In this document: piece by piece, positions 24,973 through 33,513 of the stretch
How positions within the stretch are numbered: position 1 is the first letter of the stretch
Layout of the letters: each line of letters opens with the position of its first letter
Origin: Micromonospora sp. WMMD812
GTDB lineage: Bacteria > Actinomycetota > Actinomycetes > Mycobacteriales > Micromonosporaceae
Assembly: GCF_027497215.1 (NCBI RefSeq)
Contig: NZ_CP114904.1
Location: forward strand, 930,001 to 994,000
Reading direction: 5' to 3'
Length of the DNA stretch: 64,000 nucleotides
Notes under the pieces: model-generated
Told to the model about the DNA's origin: nothing
The model's database searches: none
Seen by the model: the letters and a program-made list of their open reading frames with translations, nothing else
Program-made: the position numbers and the translations under genes

Positions 24973-26123
24973 CCCGGCTGACCTGGTCGCAGGTGTGCGC
25001 CCGGCGTCTTGAGCGGCACGCGCTCACGGCGCCGGCGCGCCCGCCGGCGGAGCGTGATCCGATCGCCGCGGTGGTCTCCGCGATGTGCGGCGCGCACGCG
25101 CAGGTCGCCTCCGCCGCCGAGCTGTCCGTCGGGCTGCGCGTCCCGAACACCACCCGCATCCACGTGCGTCAGGCGTTGTGGACGGACTGGACGCTCGTCA
25201 AGACGCGCGGGCCGCGCGGCACCGTGCACCTGCTCGCCGCCGCGGACCTGCCGATGTGGACCGGCGCGCTGTCCGCGACACCGCCCCCACCGCAGGAGCA
25301 GGGTCACGGCCTGCTCACCGCCGAGCAGACCGGACAGGTGCTGGCGGCCATCGCGGACGCGCTGCGCGACGCGGAGCTGACCACGGCGGAGCTGACCGAC
25401 CAGGTCGTCGCCCGCACCGGACCCTGGGCCGGGGACCGGGTCATGGAGGCGTTCCAGGACACGTGGCCCCGCTGGATCGCCGCGATCGGCCCCGCGACGC
25501 GGGCCGGTGTGCTGTGCTCGGGCCCGAACCGGGGCCGCCGCACCACCTACACCAGCCCGGCGCGCTGGCTGCCCGACTTCACCCCGATGAACGGGCCCGA
25601 GGCCCTGGCCGAACTCGTCCGCCGTTACCTGTACGCGTACGGGCCGGCCACCCCGGCGCACTTCGCCCAGTGGCTGGCGGTGCCCCGGCCCTGGGCGGCG
25701 GAGCTGTTCGCGTCACTGGACCTGGAGCCCGTCACGGTGGCGGATGCCCGGGCCTGGGTGGCGGCCGGCGACACCGACTTCCCCGACGACCGCGCGACGG
25801 GGCTGCGGCTGCTGCCGTACTTCGACGCGTACGCGGTCGGCTGCCACCCGCGCGACCTGCTCTTCCCCGGCGACGCGGCGGAGCGGGCGCTGGCCCGTGG
25901 GCAGGCCGGCAACTACCCGGTGCTGCTGGTCGACGGGACGGTCGCCGGGGTGTGGCACCAGCGCCGCTCCGGCCGCACCCTCCACGTCACCGTGGAGCCG
26001 TTCACGGTGCTGAGCGCCGGCCGGCGGCGTGCGCTGGACGAGCAGGTCGATCGGGTCGGCGAGATCCTGGAGGGCAGGCCGTCACTGACGATCGGCCCCG
26101 TCAGCGTCGGCCCTCACGCCTAG
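24969..26123 (+). CDS. winged-helix DNA-binding protein (HTH_42/YcaQ-like)
   Basis: 384 residues from GTG 24969, overlapping the hydrolase stop by 4 bases. The HTH_42 family signature covers the chain: TWSQVCARRLERHAL, VVSAMCGAHAQVASAAELSVGLRV, RGTVHLLAAADLPMW, YLYAYGPATPAHFAQWLAV, LLPYFDAYAVGCHPRDLLFP and GTVAGVWHQRRSGRTLHVTVEPF. Related YcaQ/AlkX proteins are DNA glycosylases for interstrand cross-links, marked by a QxQ motif; here the corresponding motif is AHAQVAS (a single HAQ), so glycosylase activity is uncertain. Linked in one unit with the epoxide hydrolase. Confidence 0.85.
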   Translation: MTRLTWSQVCARRLERHALTAPARPPAERDPIAAVVSAMCGAHAQVASAAELSVGLRVPNTTRIHVRQALWTDWTLVKTRGPRGTVHLLAAADLPMWTGALSATPPPPQEQGHGLLTAEQTGQVLAAIADALRDAELTTAELTDQVVARTGPWAGDRVMEAFQDTWPRWIAAIGPATRAGVLCSGPNRGRRTTYTSPARWLPDFTPMNGPEALAELVRRYLYAYGPATPAHFAQWLAVPRPWAAELFASLDLEPVTVADARAWVAAGDTDFPDDRATGLRLLPYFDAYAVGCHPRDLLFPGDAAERALARGQAGNYPVLLVDGTVAGVWHQRRSGRTLHVTVEPFTVLSAGRRRALDEQVDRVGEILEGRPSLTIGPVSVGPHA

Positions 26124-26465
26124 CTACCGGTGGCGCCGGAGCCGGCCCTCGTCGTCGGTGCGCAGCCAACTGCCGTCGCCGAGCGGCTCCAGGTCGTACG
26201 CGTCCCTGGTCGGCGCGTCGAGGACGCCCCGGATCTCGCCGGTCCGCGCGTCGACCAGGTGGTGCCGGTGCCACTGCTCCTCGGTCTCCTCGTCCTCGCC
26301 GGCGATGGTGACCACGGCCGTGTCCGTGTCGAGGTAGCCACCGGCCCACTCGACGAGGGCGTCACCCCATTCGTGGCCGAAGGCCGCCAGCGGGACCTGG
26401 GCCACCTCGTCGCCGTCCGGCCAGCGGTCGAAGGCGACGTCCTCCTGCTCGTGGTGCACGGTCAT
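26124..26465 (-). CDS. downstream half of a frameshifted propeller-like gene
   Basis: 113 residues if started at ATG 26465. The codons before that ATG, read in the same frame, spell GGEHLPHPDGRHF, a normal continuation of the upstream protein at 26462-26932, so the two ORFs look like one gene split by a shift near 26515. The content (DVAFDRWPDGDEVAQVPLAAFG, AVVTIAGEDEETEEQWHRHHLVDARTGEIRGVLDAPT) resembles late blades of a WD40/PQQ-like propeller. The overlapping ATGA with the first half could allow reinitiation. No function is known. Convergent with the winged-helix gene (1-base spacing). Confidence 0.65.
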   Translation of the reverse strand: MTVHHEQEDVAFDRWPDGDEVAQVPLAAFGHEWGDALVEWAGGYLDTDTAVVTIAGEDEETEEQWHRHHLVDARTGEIRGVLDAPTRDAYDLEPLGDGSWLRTDDEGRLRRHR

Positions 26466-26932
26466 GAAGTGCCGGCCGTCCGGATGCGGGAGGTGCTCGC
26501 CGCCCTGCCGATGGTCGGCAGCTCCACCTCGGCCAGCACCGCGCCCGTGGCGGCGTCGACGGCCAGCCAGCGGTCCAGGCCGGCGCCGCGGCCCGCCATC
26601 GCGTCCGGGCGGTAGATCCAGACCACCTGTCCGTCGAGCGAGAACGCGCAGGAGACGTGGCCGACGTAGCTGTCCTCCCTCCGGGGACCGAAGTCCAGCC
26701 GCCAGAGCTGGCGACCGTCGCGGTCCACGCAGACCGCCGTGCCGGCGGTGGCGTACACGGCCCGGGTGAGGTCACGGGCGGCCGCGCGGTTGTCGACCCT
26801 GCCCACCTCGGGGTCGACCGGGAAGACGGCGGCCGGCGTGAGCGCGGTCGTCGTCGTAGGCGGGGCGGACAGGTCGTACGCGACCAGCTGTTCCGCGCGG
26901 AGCCGGGTCCGCACCGGAAAGATCACCGTCAT
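26462..26932 (-). CDS. upstream half of a frameshifted propeller-like gene
   Basis: 156 residues from ATG 26932. Blade-like repeats occur: VYATAGTAVCVDRDGRQLWRLDFGPRRED, HVSCAFSLDGQVVWIYRPD, LDRWLAVDAATGAVLAEVELPTIG. After VELPTIG the frame runs into RAASTSRIRTAGTS and stops, whereas a one-base insertion after ATCGG would give IG-Q-GGEHLPHPDGRHFMT, leading straight into the next ORF. I therefore read 26124-26932 as one gene of about 268 residues with a one-base deletion or a sequencing error. No signal peptide; probably cytosolic. Confidence 0.65.
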   Translation of the reverse strand: MTVIFPVRTRLRAEQLVAYDLSAPPTTTTALTPAAVFPVDPEVGRVDNRAAARDLTRAVYATAGTAVCVDRDGRQLWRLDFGPRREDSYVGHVSCAFSLDGQVVWIYRPDAMAGRGAGLDRWLAVDAATGAVLAEVELPTIGRAASTSRIRTAGTS

Positions 26933-27100
26933 GGCCGCCGACGGTAGGCGATCCGGATGACATGCGTGCGAACGGTCGTGGCAGCTTCGCCCGGTTCCCC
27001 TGCCGGCGGGGCAGAATCATCCCTGCCGATTCGCGCGGGGCTCCCGGCCACGGAACCACCCGGCCGGGTGGACCGTCCCAGCTGACGGAGGTGTTCGCCG

Positions 27101-27607
27101 ATGCGCCGAGCCGGGCTGCTCCTGACCGCCGTCGGTCTGCTGTGCTGGGTGACCGCGTGCGCCTCGCCCGACCGGCCCGAGGCGGTGTGGACGGGGCCGA
27201 CCGCGTCCGGCGGCTCTACCCCGTCGGCCGGATCGGACACGCCGGCCGGAGCGACCCCGGCGCCGGTCCCGCCCACACCGCGACCGTCCCGATCGACGCC
27301 CACGCCGCCCCCGGCGACCGCGCGGCCCGAGCCGACCCGTCCGGCGGCCACGCCGCCGGGCGGCGGGGACGTGCCCGGGCCGCTGCCCTGGGGCGGGCGG
27401 ACGCTGACCGGCACGGTCGAACGCGACGGCGGGTGCACGATGCTGCTGGTGGGGGAGCGGCGGTGGGCGCTCACCGGCGACGTGGCGGCCGGGCTGACCC
27501 CGGGCGACCGGGTCACCGTGCACGGCGGCGTCGCGCCGCGACCCGCCGCGTGCGGTGACCGCGACCTGGCCCAGGCCCTGGCCGTCAACCGGGTCGAGCC
27601 GGCCTGA
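27101..27607 (+). CDS. small Pro/Thr-rich lipoprotein
   Basis: 168 residues. Signal peptide with lipobox WVTAC (C20). Residues 25-90 are a Pro/Thr/Ser/Ala spacer typical of surface lipoproteins; the remainder (GPLPWGGRTLTGTVERDGGCTMLLVGERRWALTGDVAAGLTPGDRVTVHGGVAPRPAACGDRDLAQALAVNRVEPA) is a small beta-barrel-like domain with two cysteines, probably disulfide linked, similar to OB-like DUF5818-type domains. Start ATG 27101 with GGAGG upstream. No known function. The RtcB gene lies 55 bases downstream on the same strand but is unlikely to be functionally related. Confidence 0.8.
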   Translation: MRRAGLLLTAVGLLCWVTACASPDRPEAVWTGPTASGGSTPSAGSDTPAGATPAPVPPTPRPSRSTPTPPPATARPEPTRPAATPPGGGDVPGPLPWGGRTLTGTVERDGGCTMLLVGERRWALTGDVAAGLTPGDRVTVHGGVAPRPAACGDRDLAQALAVNRVEPA

Positions 27608-27662
27608 CCCGCCGCTCGGCCCGGGCAGGTGTAGGGCCGTCCCGGGCGGGTAGCCGCACCGA

Positions 27663-29081
27663 ATGGAGCTGGTGGAGGAGTCGCCGTACCGGTTCCGGAT
27701 CGACCAGCACGACCCCATGCGGGTGCCGGGCGTGGTCTTCGCGACCCGGTCACTGCTGCCCGACGCCGGAGCCGACAAGTCCCTCGAACAGGTGGCGAAC
27801 GTCGCCACGCTGCCGGGCATCGTCGACGCCTCGTACGCCATGCCCGACGTGCACTGGGGCTACGGCTTCCCGATCGGCGGCGTCGCCGCCACCGACGTGC
27901 AGCACGACGGCGTGGTGTCACCGGGCGGGGTGGGCTTCGACATCTCCTGCGGCGTCCGCCTGCTCGCCGCCGACCTCGACCGCGCCGAGCTGGGCCCCCG
28001 GATGAAGGCCCTGATGGACGGGCTCGCCGAGGCGACCCCGCGCGGGATGGGCAAGGGCGCGGTGTGGCACCTGACCGACCGGGCGGAGCTCGACGGGGTG
28101 CTGCGGGGCGGGTCCCGGTACGCCGTGGAGCGCGGGTTCGGCGTCGAGCGGGATCTGGAGCGCTGCGAGGACTACGGCGCCGTCGACGACGCCGACCCGG
28201 CCGGGGTCAGCGAGCGGGCGGTGGAGCGGGGCGCCCGCCAGGTCGGCAGCCTCGGCTCCGGCAACCACTTCCTGGAGGTGCAGGCGGTCGAGGAGGTGTA
28301 CGACGACGACGTCGGCACCACGTTCGGGCTCCGCCCGGGCCAGATCTGCGTGATGATCCACTGCGGGTCTCGGGGGCTGGGCCACCAGATCTGCACCGAC
28401 CACCTGCGGGGCATGGAGAAGGTGATGACCCGCTACGGCATCCAGGTGCCGGACCGGCAGCTGGCCTGCGCCCCGGTCTCGTCCCCCGAGGGGCGCGCCT
28501 ATCTCGGTGCGATGGCCGCCGCCGCCAACTACGCCCGCGCCAACCGGCAGCTGCTGACGGACGCCGCCCGGAAGGTCTTCACCCGCCAGACCGGGCGCGG
28601 CCTCGACCTCGTCTACGACATCTCACACAACCTCGCGAAGATCGAGACTCATGACGTCGACGGCGCCCGGCGCAGCCTCTGCGTCCACCGCAAGGGCGCC
28701 ACCCGGGCGCTGCCGCCGGGCCACGAGGACCTGCCCGCGGACCTGTCGGAGGTGGGGCAGCCGGTGCTGATCCCCGGCTCCATGGGCACCGGCTCGTACG
28801 TCCTCACCGGCGTGCCCGGCGCGCCCGCCTTCGCGTCCACCTGTCACGGCGCGGGCCGGGTGCAGAGCCGCAAACAGGCGGTCAAGGCCGAACGGGGCGG
28901 CGATCCGCGCCAGCAGCTGGAGGCGCAGGACATCGCCGTCCGCGGCGCGTCCCGCCGGGGCCTGGCCGAGGAGATGCCGACGGCGTACAAGGACGTCACG
29001 GCGGTGGTCGAGTCGGCCGAGGGCGCCGGGCTGTGCCGGAAGGTGGCCCGGCTGGTGCCGATCGGCGTCGTCAAGGGCTGA
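27663..29081 (+). CDS. rtcB: RtcB-type RNA ligase
   Basis: 472 residues, normal for bacterial RtcB. Metal and guanylate-binding residues are recognisable: D93 and C96 (GFDISCGVR), N201-H202 ([11 protein letters not shown]), H233 (IHCGSRG), H322 (DISHNLAK), and the nucleophile H395 in [13 protein letters not shown]. It joins 2',3'-cyclic phosphate or 3'-phosphate RNA ends to 5'-OH ends using GTP and Mn2+, repairing tRNA or other cut RNA in the cytosol. The archease gene, its known cofactor, lies convergent 12 bases past the stop. The RtcA/RtcR partners of E. coli are missing here. Confidence 0.96.
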   Translation: MELVEESPYRFRIDQHDPMRVPGVVFATRSLLPDAGADKSLEQVANVATLPGIVDASYAMPDVHWGYGFPIGGVAATDVQHDGVVSPGGVGFDISCGVRLLAADLDRAELGPRMKALMDGLAEATPRGMGKGAVWHLTDRAELDGVLRGGSRYAVERGFGVERDLERCEDYGAVDDADPAGVSERAVERGARQVGSLGSGNHFLEVQAVEEVYDDDVGTTFGLRPGQICVMIHCGSRGLGHQICTDHLRGMEKVMTRYGIQVPDRQLACAPVSSPEGRAYLGAMAAAANYARANRQLLTDAARKVFTRQTGRGLDLVYDISHNLAKIETHDVDGARRSLCVHRKGATRALPPGHEDLPADLSEVGQPVLIPGSMGTGSYVLTGVPGAPAFASTCHGAGRVQSRKQAVKAERGGDPRQQLEAQDIAVRGASRRGLAEEMPTAYKDVTAVVESAEGAGLCRKVARLVPIGVVKG

Positions 29082-29093
29082 ACCCAAGGGCGG

Positions 29094-29522
29094 TCACACG
29101 TCCAGCGTCACCGCGCACGACCATCGCCCGCCGTCAGGGGCGAAGCGCAGCTCGTGCAGGGAGACCGCTTTCGGCACCGCGCCGATCAGTTCGACCGCGT
29201 CGGTGCCGGTCATGCGCCAGCGCACCAGCAGGCCACCGGCCCCGTCGTCGGTCACCTCGGTGACCAGCGGCAGCTCGTCGGCCGTGTCCATCCGGTAGAT
29301 CACCTCGTCGAGGACGCTGACCAGCAGATCCTCGTCGTCGGCGGCGGGCGCCCGAAACTCCCGCTCGGGGCCGGGTCGCGCGCCGGTGGTGTCGGTGAAC
29401 GTGTCGACCAGCGCGGCGACCGCCTCGGCCACGCAAGCCTCCCGGGTCGGCGCCCACGCCTCGATCCGGACGTCGGCGGTGTGCGGCACGCACCGGTGTC
29501 CCCGCTCCGCTGGCTGCTCCAT
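29094..29522 (-). CDS. archease, RtcB-activating protein
   Basis: 142 residues from ATG 29522 (MEQPAERGHRCVPHTADVRIEAWAPTREACVAEAVAALVDTF). The archease family opens with PHTAD(V/I)RI and contains AADDEDLLVSVLDEVIYRMD and the C-terminal PKAVSLHELRFAPDGGRWSCAVTLDV; acidic residues expected for Ca/metal binding (D of HTAD, E/D near AADDEDL and the C-terminal Asp of VTLDV) are present. Archease speeds guanylylation and multiple turnover of RtcB (established for the family). Convergent with rtcB, so it is not in the same operon but in a conserved neighbourhood. Confidence 0.93.
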   Translation of the reverse strand: MEQPAERGHRCVPHTADVRIEAWAPTREACVAEAVAALVDTFTDTTGARPGPEREFRAPAADDEDLLVSVLDEVIYRMDTADELPLVTEVTDDGAGGLLVRWRMTGTDAVELIGAVPKAVSLHELRFAPDGGRWSCAVTLDV

Positions 29523-29636
29523 GCCCCGATCATCCGCCACGCACCGCCCCCTGGCCGGCGGTCCCGCGAGCCCGGCGCCGGAACCGCGCCGCCGTGCGGC
29601 GAGGCGGCCGGTTGATCCACTCCAGGGGGGCGACAT

Positions 29637-29665
29637 GGCGGAATCCGGTTCTGCCGGATACCGCC
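29637..29665. other. hairpin upstream of the UlaG-like gene
   Basis: GGCGG-A-ATCCGG (29637-29648) pairs with CCGGAT-A-CCGCC (29654-29665): eleven pairs with one A-A mismatch and a TTCTG loop. It lies in the 242-base region between the divergent archease and MBL genes, 100 bases before the start at 29765. It could be a leader structure or an operator. No ribosome-site pairing is seen. Confidence 0.5.
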
Positions 29666-29764
29666 ACGTGGGCGACTTGGTGTCGATCACCGACGGCCCG
29701 GCGAGAGACCGGCGGCCGCCCACCAGGGGCACGGCGGAACGCCGCGCGCCGTTACCGTCGCCGG

Positions 29765-30367
29765 ATGCGGATCACCAAGTTCACCCATTCCTGCGTCCGG
29801 CTGGAGCACGACGGCGGGGTGCTCGTCATCGACCCGGGCACCTGGAGTGAGCCGGCCGCCCTGGCCGGCGCCGACGCGGTGCTCGTCACCCACGAGCACA
29901 CCGACCACGTCGACGTGCTCCGCCTGGCCGGCCTCGGCGTGCCGGTGTACGCCCCGGAGGGCGCGAACCTGCCCGACCTGGCCGCGCTGCCGGCGATCCC
30001 GGTCCGGGCCGGGCAGCGGTTCACCGCCGGCGGGTTCCCGGTCACCGCGGTCGGCGGCCGGCACGCCACCATCCACGACGGACAACCGGACTGCCCCAAC
30101 CTCGGCTACCTCGTCGGTGACGGCCTCTACCACCCGGGCGACGCGCTGCACGTGCCGGACGAGCCGGTGCGGACCCTGCTGATCCCGGGGCAGGCGTCCT
30201 GGCTGCGGCTGGGGGAGGCGATCGACTTCGCGCGCGCGGTCGGCCCGGACCGGGCGTACACCATCCACGACGCGCAGATCAACGAACGCGGCCTGGCCAG
30301 CGTCACCGGCTGGCTCGGCGAGACCGTGCCCGGCTACCGCCACCTCGTGCCCGGCGAGACCGCCTGA
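29765..30367 (+). CDS. MBL-fold hydrolase of the UlaG/beta-lactamase-like superfamily
   Basis: 200 residues from ATG 29765 (MRITKFTHSCVRLEHDGGVLVIDPGTWSEP); earlier in-frame sequence is not family-like. The metal motif is VTHEHTDHVDVL, with later ligands in GGRHATIHDGQ and LYHPGDALHVPD and the C-terminal YTIHDAQINERGL. This matches the UlaG-like/YcaO-unrelated MBL group of phosphodiester or lactone hydrolases. Cytosolic; substrate unknown. It is a single gene, divergent from archease, and its end meets a short GC-rich direct repeat. Confidence 0.88.
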   Translation: MRITKFTHSCVRLEHDGGVLVIDPGTWSEPAALAGADAVLVTHEHTDHVDVLRLAGLGVPVYAPEGANLPDLAALPAIPVRAGQRFTAGGFPVTAVGGRHATIHDGQPDCPNLGYLVGDGLYHPGDALHVPDEPVRTLLIPGQASWLRLGEAIDFARAVGPDRAYTIHDAQINERGLASVTGWLGETVPGYRHLVPGETA

Positions 30368-30420
30368 CGGCCCGCCACGACGGGCCCGCCGCCGCCGTCT
30401 CACCTCCGCGAGGCCGTGCC

Positions 30421-30510
30421 CGGCCGGCTCACCTCCGTGACGACGGCGCGGGCTCACCGCCGCGGCGGCCGGTTCACCTCCTGACGACGGCGTGGGCTCA
30501 CCGTCGCCGC
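30421..30510. repeat. 45-base imperfect tandem duplication
   Basis: The segment 30421-30465 (CGGCCGGCTCACCTCCGTGA...) is repeated at 30466-30510 with a few changes including a one-base deletion. The second copy runs into the stop of the B3/B4 gene. Each copy has the words TCACCTCC and GGGCTCACCG. It looks like a recent local duplication downstream of the convergent genes; no function is evident. Confidence 0.65.
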
Positions 30511-31226
30511 GGCGGGCCGGCCGTCGCGCCGGAGGGCACGTCGAACGCGGGCGCCAGCCCGGTCAGCAGGGTGTGCGCGACGGGCGGGGACCAGACCGCG
30601 GCGACCTCCACCACCAGCGTGTCGACCAGCCCGGCGAGGTCCCCGGCGGCCGTCGCGTGCAGTCCCTCCGCGACGATCAGCACGCGTGAGGTCTCCGCCC
30701 GGACCGCCGACCAGCCGCTCTGCCGGTTGGTCCAGCGTCGCGCGTGCGACCGCCCGGCCGCGTCGGCGAAGATCACCTCCCCGGGCTCCGGCTGCTCCGT
30801 GCCGCCGGCGAAGGTCACGTACTCCTCGTCGCCGTCCGCGTGCCGCACGGTCAGGTCACCGCTGATCCGGTCGAGATCCAGCGCGGCGACCGGGAGCGCG
30901 TACGCGACCGAGACCGCGTTGCAGAGGTCGACCAGCGGATGCAGCCGGGGCAGGTCACCGTCGAGCCGGAGCCGCCGCAGCAACGCCTCGGACGCGCACC
31001 GGTACTGCGTGGGCTTCAGGCCCATCGCGGCGAAGGCCCGCCGCCACGCCTGGATCTCCGGAAGACCGCCCTCCGGGCCGGCGCCGAGCCGAGCCCGGGC
31101 GCGGTCGGTGAACGTCTCGACCCGGGGCGCCACGTCGACGTCCGGCGTGATGCCGGTGACCACCACGACCCCGGCCACCAGGTCCGGGAAGGCCGCCCGC
31201 AGCGGCGCGGAGTGCTGGAACCGCAC
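30498..31226 (-). CDS. B3/B4 (tRNA-binding) domain protein
   Basis: 242 residues from GTG 31226 with AGGAG upstream. The B3/B4 domain, as in the beta subunit of phenylalanyl-tRNA synthetase and in editing proteins, is visible: EIQAWRRAFAAMGLKPTQYRCASEALLRRLRLDGDLPRLHPLVDLCNAVSVAYALPVAALDLDRI and, later, VIFADAAGRSHARRWTNRQSGWSAVRAETSRVLIVAEG. Stand-alone members may check or edit misacylated tRNA (inference for this one). Directly downstream of the LysE exporter gene (10-base gap), so probably co-transcribed with it. Confidence 0.85.
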   Translation of the reverse strand: MRFQHSAPLRAAFPDLVAGVVVVTGITPDVDVAPRVETFTDRARARLGAGPEGGLPEIQAWRRAFAAMGLKPTQYRCASEALLRRLRLDGDLPRLHPLVDLCNAVSVAYALPVAALDLDRISGDLTVRHADGDEEYVTFAGGTEQPEPGEVIFADAAGRSHARRWTNRQSGWSAVRAETSRVLIVAEGLHATAAGDLAGLVDTLVVEVAAVWSPPVAHTLLTGLAPAFDVPSGATAGPPRRR

Positions 31227-31235
31227 GTCAGGCTC

Positions 31236-31847
31236 CTAACGGCCGGAGAAGACGAGTGAGAGGCCGAGCGCGACGAAGGTGCCGGCGACGGTGCGCCGCA
31301 GCCACGCGGTGACCCGCGGCCGGGCGAGCACCCGGTCCCGGACCGCGGCGGCCGCCACCCCGTAGCCGCTGAACACCACCAGCGTGAGCAGCATGAACAC
31401 CCCGCCGGCCGCCAGCATGCCCCGCGTGGCGCCCGCGCCGGCCGGGTCGACGAACTGCGGCAGGAACGCGACGAAGAAGAGCGTCGGTTTCGGGTTGAGC
31501 AGGTTCACCAGCACCGCCGTGACGATCACCCGCAGCGCCGAGCGAGGTGCCGCGTCCGCGGCCGGGGTGAACGCGCTCCGGTCCCGAACGGTCGACCACG
31601 CCAGGTAGAACAGATAGCCGACGCCCACCCACTTCACCGCGTGGAACGCCGTCGCGCTGGCCGACAGCAGGGCCGCCAGCCCGGTGACGGCCGCGACCAG
31701 GTGCGGCACGGTCCCCAGCGTGCAGCCGACCGCGGCGACCAGGCCGGCCCGGGCGCCCCGGGACAGCCCGGCCGAGAGTGTGTAGACGACCCCGGTGCCC
31801 GGGGTGACCACCACGACGAGCGTGGTGATCAGGAAAGCGAGACTCAC
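31236..31847 (-). CDS. LysE-family amino-acid exporter
   Basis: 203 residues from GTG 31847 with GGAGGGG five bases upstream; the longer frame overlaps the divergent regulator. Six membrane helices, the signature TPGTGVVYTLSAGLSRGARAGLVAAVGCTLG at the N-terminus, and LLNPKPTLFFVAFLPQFV near the middle identify the RhtB/LysE family. It exports amino acids or related amphipathic molecules. The divergent MocR-type regulator 70 bases away is the probable controller; a B3/B4-domain gene follows in the same unit. Confidence 0.9.
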   Translation of the reverse strand: MSLAFLITTLVVVVTPGTGVVYTLSAGLSRGARAGLVAAVGCTLGTVPHLVAAVTGLAALLSASATAFHAVKWVGVGYLFYLAWSTVRDRSAFTPAADAAPRSALRVIVTAVLVNLLNPKPTLFFVAFLPQFVDPAGAGATRGMLAAGGVFMLLTLVVFSGYGVAAAAVRDRVLARPRVTAWLRRTVAGTFVALGLSLVFSGR

Positions 31848-31917
31848 GACGACCCCTCCGTGCGGTGACGACGCCCGGCGGGCGTCACCCCACCCACTCT
31901 GCTGGCACCATGGCCCG

Positions 31918-33477
31918 GTGAGCAGAGCCAAAGCGACGCCTCCCGACAGGTCCATAACCGGCCTGAGAGCCACGCCCGCCACCGGCGCGGCGACCGCGCC
32001 CCCGCTCACGGCCGGCTCCGACTTCCTGCACCTCGACATCGCCGACGCGCCGGCCGGCGGGCGGGCCGCGTGGCTCGCCGACCAGTTGCGCGCCGCCATC
32101 GCCGACGGGCGGATCACCGCCGGTGGCCGGCTGCCCGCCACCCGCGTGCTCGCCGGCGACCTCGGCGTGTCCCGGGGCGTGGTCACCGAGGCGTACCAGC
32201 GGCTGGTGGAGGAGGGCCGGGTCGCCGGACGTGGACGCGCCGGCACCGTCGTCGTCGCCGCACCGCCGGCGCCGCCCAGGCCGCAGGTCGCGCCGGCGCC
32301 GGCCACGCTCTTCCCGACCTCCCCGGGCAGCGACATCTTCGACGCCGTACGCACCGCGCCCGCCCGGATCGACCTCACCCCGGGCGTACCCGACCTGGCC
32401 GCCTTTCCCCGCGCGGAATGGCTGCGCGCCGAACGGACCGTGCTGCGGCACCTCGCCGCGGCCGACTTCGGCTACGGCGACCCGCGGGGCGCGCCCGCGC
32501 TGCGCCGGGCCGTGGCCGCCTGGCTGGCCCGCAACCGGGGCATCGCCGTGGACCCCGCCGACGTGCTCGTCACCGCCGGCGTCTCCCAGGCGCTCGGCCT
32601 GCTCGCGCAGGCCCTGCGCACGGACGGGATCGACCGGATCGCGGTCGAGGAGCCGGGCTCGCTCGGTGTGCGGCAGCACCTGAACAACTGGGGGATGGAC
32701 ACCCCACCGGTCACCGTCGACGCCGCCGGGCTGCGGGTCGACGAGCTGGCCGTGGGCGGGGCCGGCGCGGTGATGCTCACCCCGGCCCACCAGTTCCCCA
32801 CCGGAGTGGTGCTCGACGGCGACCGTCGCCGGCAACTCGTCGGGTGGGCGCGGGCCGGCGGTCTCGTCGTCGAGGACGACTACGACGCCGAGCACCGGTA
32901 CGACCGGCCGCCGGTGCCCGCGCTGCGCGCCCTGCTGCCCGATCACGTCTGCTACGCCGGCAGCGTCTCGAAGCTGCTCGCGCCCGCGTTGCGGGTGGGC
33001 TGGCTGCTCGTGCCGAACCGCTACCGGGACGCGGTGGTGGCCGCGAAGCGCAACGCCGACCTCGGCAACTCGGTGCTGCCGCAGCTGGTGCTCGCGGAGC
33101 TGATGACCTCCGGCGCGCTGGAGCGGCAGCTCCGGCTGCTCCGTCGCCGACACGTCCGCCGCCGCGACGCGATGGTCGCCGCGGTGTCGTCCGACCTACC
33201 CGGCGCGACGGTGCACGGCGCGGCGGCCGGGCTGCACCTGATGGTGACGCTGCCCGGCGACGTGCCGGACACCGAGGTGGCGGCCGCGGCGCTGGCGCGC
33301 GGGGTGAAGGTGCAGCCGCTCTCCTGGCACTGCCAGCGACCGCACCGGCCCGGCCTCGTCCTCGGGTACGCGGCGAACACGGCCACCGACATCGAGGAGG
33401 GCGTCGCCACGATCGGGGCCGTCCTCCGCCGCGGGTGCATGAGTGACCGCGGTCCCGGCGTGGCGGCAGCACCCTGA
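31918..33477 (+). CDS. MocR-type GntR/aminotransferase regulator
   Basis: 519 residues from GTG 31918. Residues about 45-115 are a GntR winged helix (QLRAAIADGRITAGGRLPATRVLAGDLGVSRGVVTEAYQRLVEEGRVAGRGRAGTVV). The rest is a class I aminotransferase fold: YGDPRGAPALRRAVAAWLARNRGI, VTAGVSQALGLLAQAL, TPAHQFPTGVVLDGDRR, VEDDYDAEHRYDRPPVPALRAL and the PLP lysine in SVSKLLAPALRVGWL. MocR regulators sense PLP or amino compounds. The divergent LysE exporter suggests that it controls amino-acid export. Convergent with arsC. Confidence 0.92.
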   Translation: MSRAKATPPDRSITGLRATPATGAATAPPLTAGSDFLHLDIADAPAGGRAAWLADQLRAAIADGRITAGGRLPATRVLAGDLGVSRGVVTEAYQRLVEEGRVAGRGRAGTVVVAAPPAPPRPQVAPAPATLFPTSPGSDIFDAVRTAPARIDLTPGVPDLAAFPRAEWLRAERTVLRHLAAADFGYGDPRGAPALRRAVAAWLARNRGIAVDPADVLVTAGVSQALGLLAQALRTDGIDRIAVEEPGSLGVRQHLNNWGMDTPPVTVDAAGLRVDELAVGGAGAVMLTPAHQFPTGVVLDGDRRRQLVGWARAGGLVVEDDYDAEHRYDRPPVPALRALLPDHVCYAGSVSKLLAPALRVGWLLVPNRYRDAVVAAKRNADLGNSVLPQLVLAELMTSGALERQLRLLRRRHVRRRDAMVAAVSSDLPGATVHGAAAGLHLMVTLPGDVPDTEVAAAALARGVKVQPLSWHCQRPHRPGLVLGYAANTATDIEEGVATIGAVLRRGCMSDRGPGVAAAP

Positions 33478-33513
33478 GCGGCTGGCTGTGGGCGTGTCGA
33501 CGACCTGGTCGGC

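Noticed and set aside
29635..29850. small ORF beginning MAESGSAGYRHVGD with a G-rich site upstream
   Set aside because: Its second half overlaps the MBL gene in another frame and its beginning is the hairpin sequence; no support as a gene.
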